From Pseudorhodoferax sp032153935 (lineage in GTDB: Bacteria; Pseudomonadota; Gammaproteobacteria; Burkholderiales; Burkholderiaceae_C), in NCBI RefSeq assembly GCF_964253035.1, contig NZ_CAXUQL020000001.1:2170001-2234000 (forward strand): DNA of 64,000 nucleotides, given 5' to 3'. Positions 61,798-64,000 of the stretch are shown in pieces. Each line of letters starts with the position of its first letter. The stretch's first letter is position 1. A program made the translations under genes and the position numbers. The notes below the pieces were generated by a model. That model saw nothing but the letters and a program-made list of their open reading frames with translations. It made no database searches and was not told where the DNA came from.

Positions 61798-62526
61798 CTA
61801 GACTTTCGCGCTCCTGGCGCGCTGGCGCAGCGGCGCCGCTGCAACCGGTTCATCGGCCGGCGCCACCGGCCGCTGCGGCATGCTCGCGATCGCGTCGGCA
61901 TAGACGTTGCCGCCGCTGGAGATGTGGTCGGTCATGGCCTGGAACGCGGCGTTCTCGTCGCCCGAGACGATGGCCTGCAGGATCACCGCATGCTCGGCCA
62001 GCGAGTGGCGGATGCGGTTGGGCCGGTCGAACAGCGCGCGGCGCGGGTGCCGCATGCGCAGCCGCATGGCGCGCAGCTGGCGGGCCAGCACCTCGTTGAG
62101 GCTGCCGTCGTAGATGATCTCGTGGAACACGCGGTTGGCCTGGCCGTACTCCTCGGCATCGTTCTTCGCGGCCGCGCGGCCGCAGGCGGCATGGGCCTCC
62201 TCGAGCTGCTGGCGCTGCGCGGTGGGCATGCGGCGCGCGGCCAGGCGCGCGGCCAGGCCTTCGAGCTGCATGAGGATTTCCAGCATCGCGATGTACTCGG
62301 GCACCGACAGCGAGGCCACCACGGCGCCCTGGCGCGACAGCGGCGTGACGAGCCCGGCGGCGGTCAGGTGCTTGATGGCCTCGCGCGCCGGGGTGCGCGA
62401 GACGCCGAAGCGGTCCATCAGCACCTGCTCGTCGATGCGCGAGCCGGCGTCGAGCTTGCCGGAAAGGATCTCTTCCTCCAGGGTCTGGCGGATCTGGTCG
62501 CCGAGGTTGATGCGGGCACTGGCCAT
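61798..62526 (-). CDS. GntR-family transcriptional regulator (FCD subgroup)
   Basis: A 242-residue regulator: N-terminal winged HTH (QIRQTLEEEILSGKLDAGSRIDEQVLMDRFGVSRTPAREAIKHL, in part: RIDEQ...FGVSRTPAREA) and an all-helical FCD domain with the metal-binding residues around ANRVFHEIIYDGSLN and HAVILQAI...GDENAAFQAMTDHI. FCD members sense carboxylates and repress catabolic genes. It follows the GST gene by 40 bases and is transcribed with it and the quinone oxidoreductase, so it probably controls this unit; its operator is likely off the window. Confidence 0.9.
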   Translation of the reverse strand: MASARINLGDQIRQTLEEEILSGKLDAGSRIDEQVLMDRFGVSRTPAREAIKHLTAAGLVTPLSRQGAVVASLSVPEYIAMLEILMQLEGLAARLAARRMPTAQRQQLEEAHAACGRAAAKNDAEEYGQANRVFHEIIYDGSLNEVLARQLRAMRLRMRHPRRALFDRPNRIRHSLAEHAVILQAIVSGDENAAFQAMTDHISSGGNVYADAIASMPQRPVAPADEPVAAAPLRQRARSAKV

Positions 62527-62566
62527 GTCGTCGTGAACTCCTGGCCGGCATCTTAAGGGGGTGCGG

Positions 62567-63316
62567 TCAGGCGGCCGCGCGGGCCGCGAGCACCGCGTCG
62601 AAGCGTTCGAGCCGGGCGGCGGCGAAGGCCGGCCGCTGCTGCATGGCCTGCCACCAGGCCTCGACGCGCGGATGCGTGCCGGCCGCCAGCGCCTGCGGTG
62701 CCAGTTCCGCGAGCCGGGCGATGAAGGGCGCGGCCGCGATGTCGGCCAGCGAGTAGCGGCCGCCGACCAGCCAGGGCCCATCGGCCAGCATCTCCTCCAT
62801 GCGGGCCGGCAGGCGCAGCAGCTTGGTGAGCGCGGCGGCCTTTTCTTCCTCGGTGTAGGGGCGGCGGGCGATGCGCAGCCAGGCCTCGCGCCGCTCCGCC
62901 GTCGGGATTCGTGCTAGCTTGGCCTGCAGCTCGTCGTCGCTCCACTGGCTGGCGGTGGGCTGCAGCGCCAGGCTCCAGTTCAGGATCAGCAGGTGGGGCA
63001 GGCAATGCTCGTCGGTCCAGCGCACGAAGTTGCGCATCTGGGCGCGTTCGTACGGGTCCTCGGGCCGCAGCGGTGGCGTGGGCTGGATCTCGTCCAGGTA
63101 CTCGCAGATGGTCGAGCTCTCGTGCAGGAAACGGCCCGGCGCCAGCATCAGCGCGGGCACCACGCCGTTCGGGTTCATCGCCAGGAATTCAGGCGCGTGG
63201 TGCTCCTGGCGGCCCATGTCGATGGCCACGCTCTCGTAGGCCATGCCTTTCTCGGCCAGGCACAGGCGCACGCGGCGCGAGGCGCTGGAGAGCCAGCCGT
63301 GGAACAGCTTCATCAT
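62567..63316 (-). CDS. Glutathione S-transferase family protein
   Basis: A 249-residue GST: thioredoxin-like N-terminal domain (MKLFHGWLSSASRRVRLCLAEKGMAYE; Ser11-Ser13 region supplies the glutathione-activating residue, then NPNGVVPALM and FLHESSTICEYLDE for glutathione binding) and an all-alpha C-terminal domain (GRYSLADIAAAPFIARLAEL). It conjugates glutathione to an electrophile or isomerises a ring-cleavage product. The start overlaps the quinone oxidoreductase stop by four bases (ATGA), so both act together, perhaps on a quinone. Confidence 0.9.
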   Translation of the reverse strand: MMKLFHGWLSSASRRVRLCLAEKGMAYESVAIDMGRQEHHAPEFLAMNPNGVVPALMLAPGRFLHESSTICEYLDEIQPTPPLRPEDPYERAQMRNFVRWTDEHCLPHLLILNWSLALQPTASQWSDDELQAKLARIPTAERREAWLRIARRPYTEEEKAAALTKLLRLPARMEEMLADGPWLVGGRYSLADIAAAPFIARLAELAPQALAAGTHPRVEAWWQAMQQRPAFAAARLERFDAVLAARAAA

Positions 63317-64000
63317 GGCACCAGCACCGGCGCGCCCGTGGTCGCCCGGCCCTCCAGATCGCGGTGCGCTTGCCGTACATCGGCCAGCGCATAGCGGCTG
63401 CCCACCTCCAGCCGCACTTGGCCGTCGGCGACGGCCGCGAAGAAGGCGGCCGCCGAGCGCTGCAGGTCGGCCGGGTCCGCGATGAAGCTGCGCAGCGTGG
63501 GCCGGCACACGCTCAGCGACTTGGCGTGCAGCAACTGCAGGTCCAGCCCCTCCACATCGCCCGAGGCCGTGCCGTAGTTGATGGCCATGCCCAGCGTGCG
63601 CAGGCAGCCCAGCGAGGGAACGAACACGTCCTTGCCGACCGCATCGAAGACCACGGCCACGCCCTGGCCGCCCGTCAGCGCCAGCGTGCGCGCGACGAAG
63701 TCCTCGCGCCGGTAGTCGACCACGTGGTGGCAGCCATGCGCCAGCGCCACCTCGGCCTTGGCGGGCGAGCCGACCGTGCCGATCACGGTGGCGCCCAGCG
63801 CGCGCGACCATTGCGACAGCAGTACGCCCATGCCGCCGGCGGCCGCGTGCACCAGCACCGCGTCGCCGGGCTTCACCACGTAGAGCCGGCGCAGCAGGTA
63901 TTCGGCCGTGAGCCCGCGCAGCAGGTTGGCGCCGGCCTGCTCCTCGGAGATGCCGGCCGGCAGCGCCAGCACGCGCGCGGCAGGCACGTTGCGCACGGCC
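63313..64000 (-). CDS. Quinone oxidoreductase-like MDR protein, N-terminus beyond window
   Basis: The C-terminal 229 or so residues of a zinc-independent medium-chain reductase. The Rossmann motif VLVHAAAGGMGVLLSQWSRALGA (in part: HAAAGGMG) with the family-typical LRGLTAEYLLRR before it, and VFDAVGKDVF, are characteristic of NADPH:quinone reductase (QorA-like). The frame is open to the edge, so the start lies to the right of the window; the coding sequence is truncated only by the window. It forms an operon with the GST and GntR genes. Confidence 0.9.
   Translation of the reverse strand, partial: AVRNVPAARVLALPAGISEEQAGANLLRGLTAEYLLRRLYVVKPGDAVLVHAAAGGMGVLLSQWSRALGATVIGTVGSPAKAEVALAHGCHHVVDYRREDFVARTLALTGGQGVAVVFDAVGKDVFVPSLGCLRTLGMAINYGTASGDVEGLDLQLLHAKSLSVCRPTLRSFIADPADLQRSAAAFFAAVADGQVRLEVGSRYALADVRQAHRDLEGRATTGAPVLVP

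Overview
The window is 64 kb of very GC-rich DNA with about 60 protein genes, no rRNA or tRNA gene that I can see, no CRISPR array and one insertion sequence. High GC, the many solute-binding-protein transporters (NMT1, Liv, Bug/TTT and TRAP types in one window), LysR/GntR/MarR/AraC/HxlR regulators beside catabolic operons, and a structured CCCCTTGAGGGG intergenic element all point to a metabolically versatile betaproteobacterium. Burkholderiales, most likely Comamonadaceae (Variovorax/Acidovorax-like), is my inference; no marker gene settles the genus.

Left part (1-18.5 kb). A truncated PAS-domain sensor is followed by a tight four-gene minus-strand operon: an amidohydrolase, a gamma-glutamyltransferase-fold protein that looks like oxamate amidohydrolase HpxW, a DUF1116/AllG homologue (AllG is a subunit of oxamate carbamoyltransferase) and an NMT1-type binding protein. 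A divergent MarR regulator controls or borders it. Then comes a probable twelve-gene plus-strand operon: SDR, 2-oxoglutarate/Fe(II) oxygenase, three-subunit molybdenum hydroxylase, CoxG-like protein, complete Liv-type ABC importer and an AraC regulator. It looks like an import-and-oxidation pathway for an unidentified, perhaps nitrogenous, compound, and it is preceded by a strong palindrome.

Middle part (18.5-44.3 kb). A compact AlaX-DMT exporter-M20 peptidase unit is followed by trifunctional putA with four copies of a GTTGCA-containing operator word, two of them inside the coding region. Next are a tiny secreted peptide, a DedA protein and an AraC regulator. A long minus-strand cluster (pirin, YcaC-like hydrolase, chloroperoxidase-like hydrolase, YtcJ-like amidohydrolase, DoxX, MFS, SLAC1) is divergent from a LysR gene. 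A diguanylate cyclase and a flavin monooxygenase-like gene follow; an IS5-family element has inserted exactly at the stop codon of the latter. A threonine aldolase/Bug-receptor/LysR module, a glyoxalase II-like hydrolase and a quinone oxidoreductase complete this part.

Right part (44.3-64 kb). Two divergent operons form a CoA-dependent degradation locus: TRAP transporter, an SDR lacking the catalytic Tyr, a 2-hydroxychromene-2-carboxylate isomerase-like protein and a feruloyl-CoA-synthase-like ligase on one side; nitronate monooxygenase, a pair of acyl-CoA dehydrogenases and an HxlR regulator on the other. After that come dtd with an LtnD-like dehydrogenase, a class II aldolase, a FecI-FecR-TonB receptor signalling set, and a GntR-GST-quinone oxidoreductase operon cut by the window edge.
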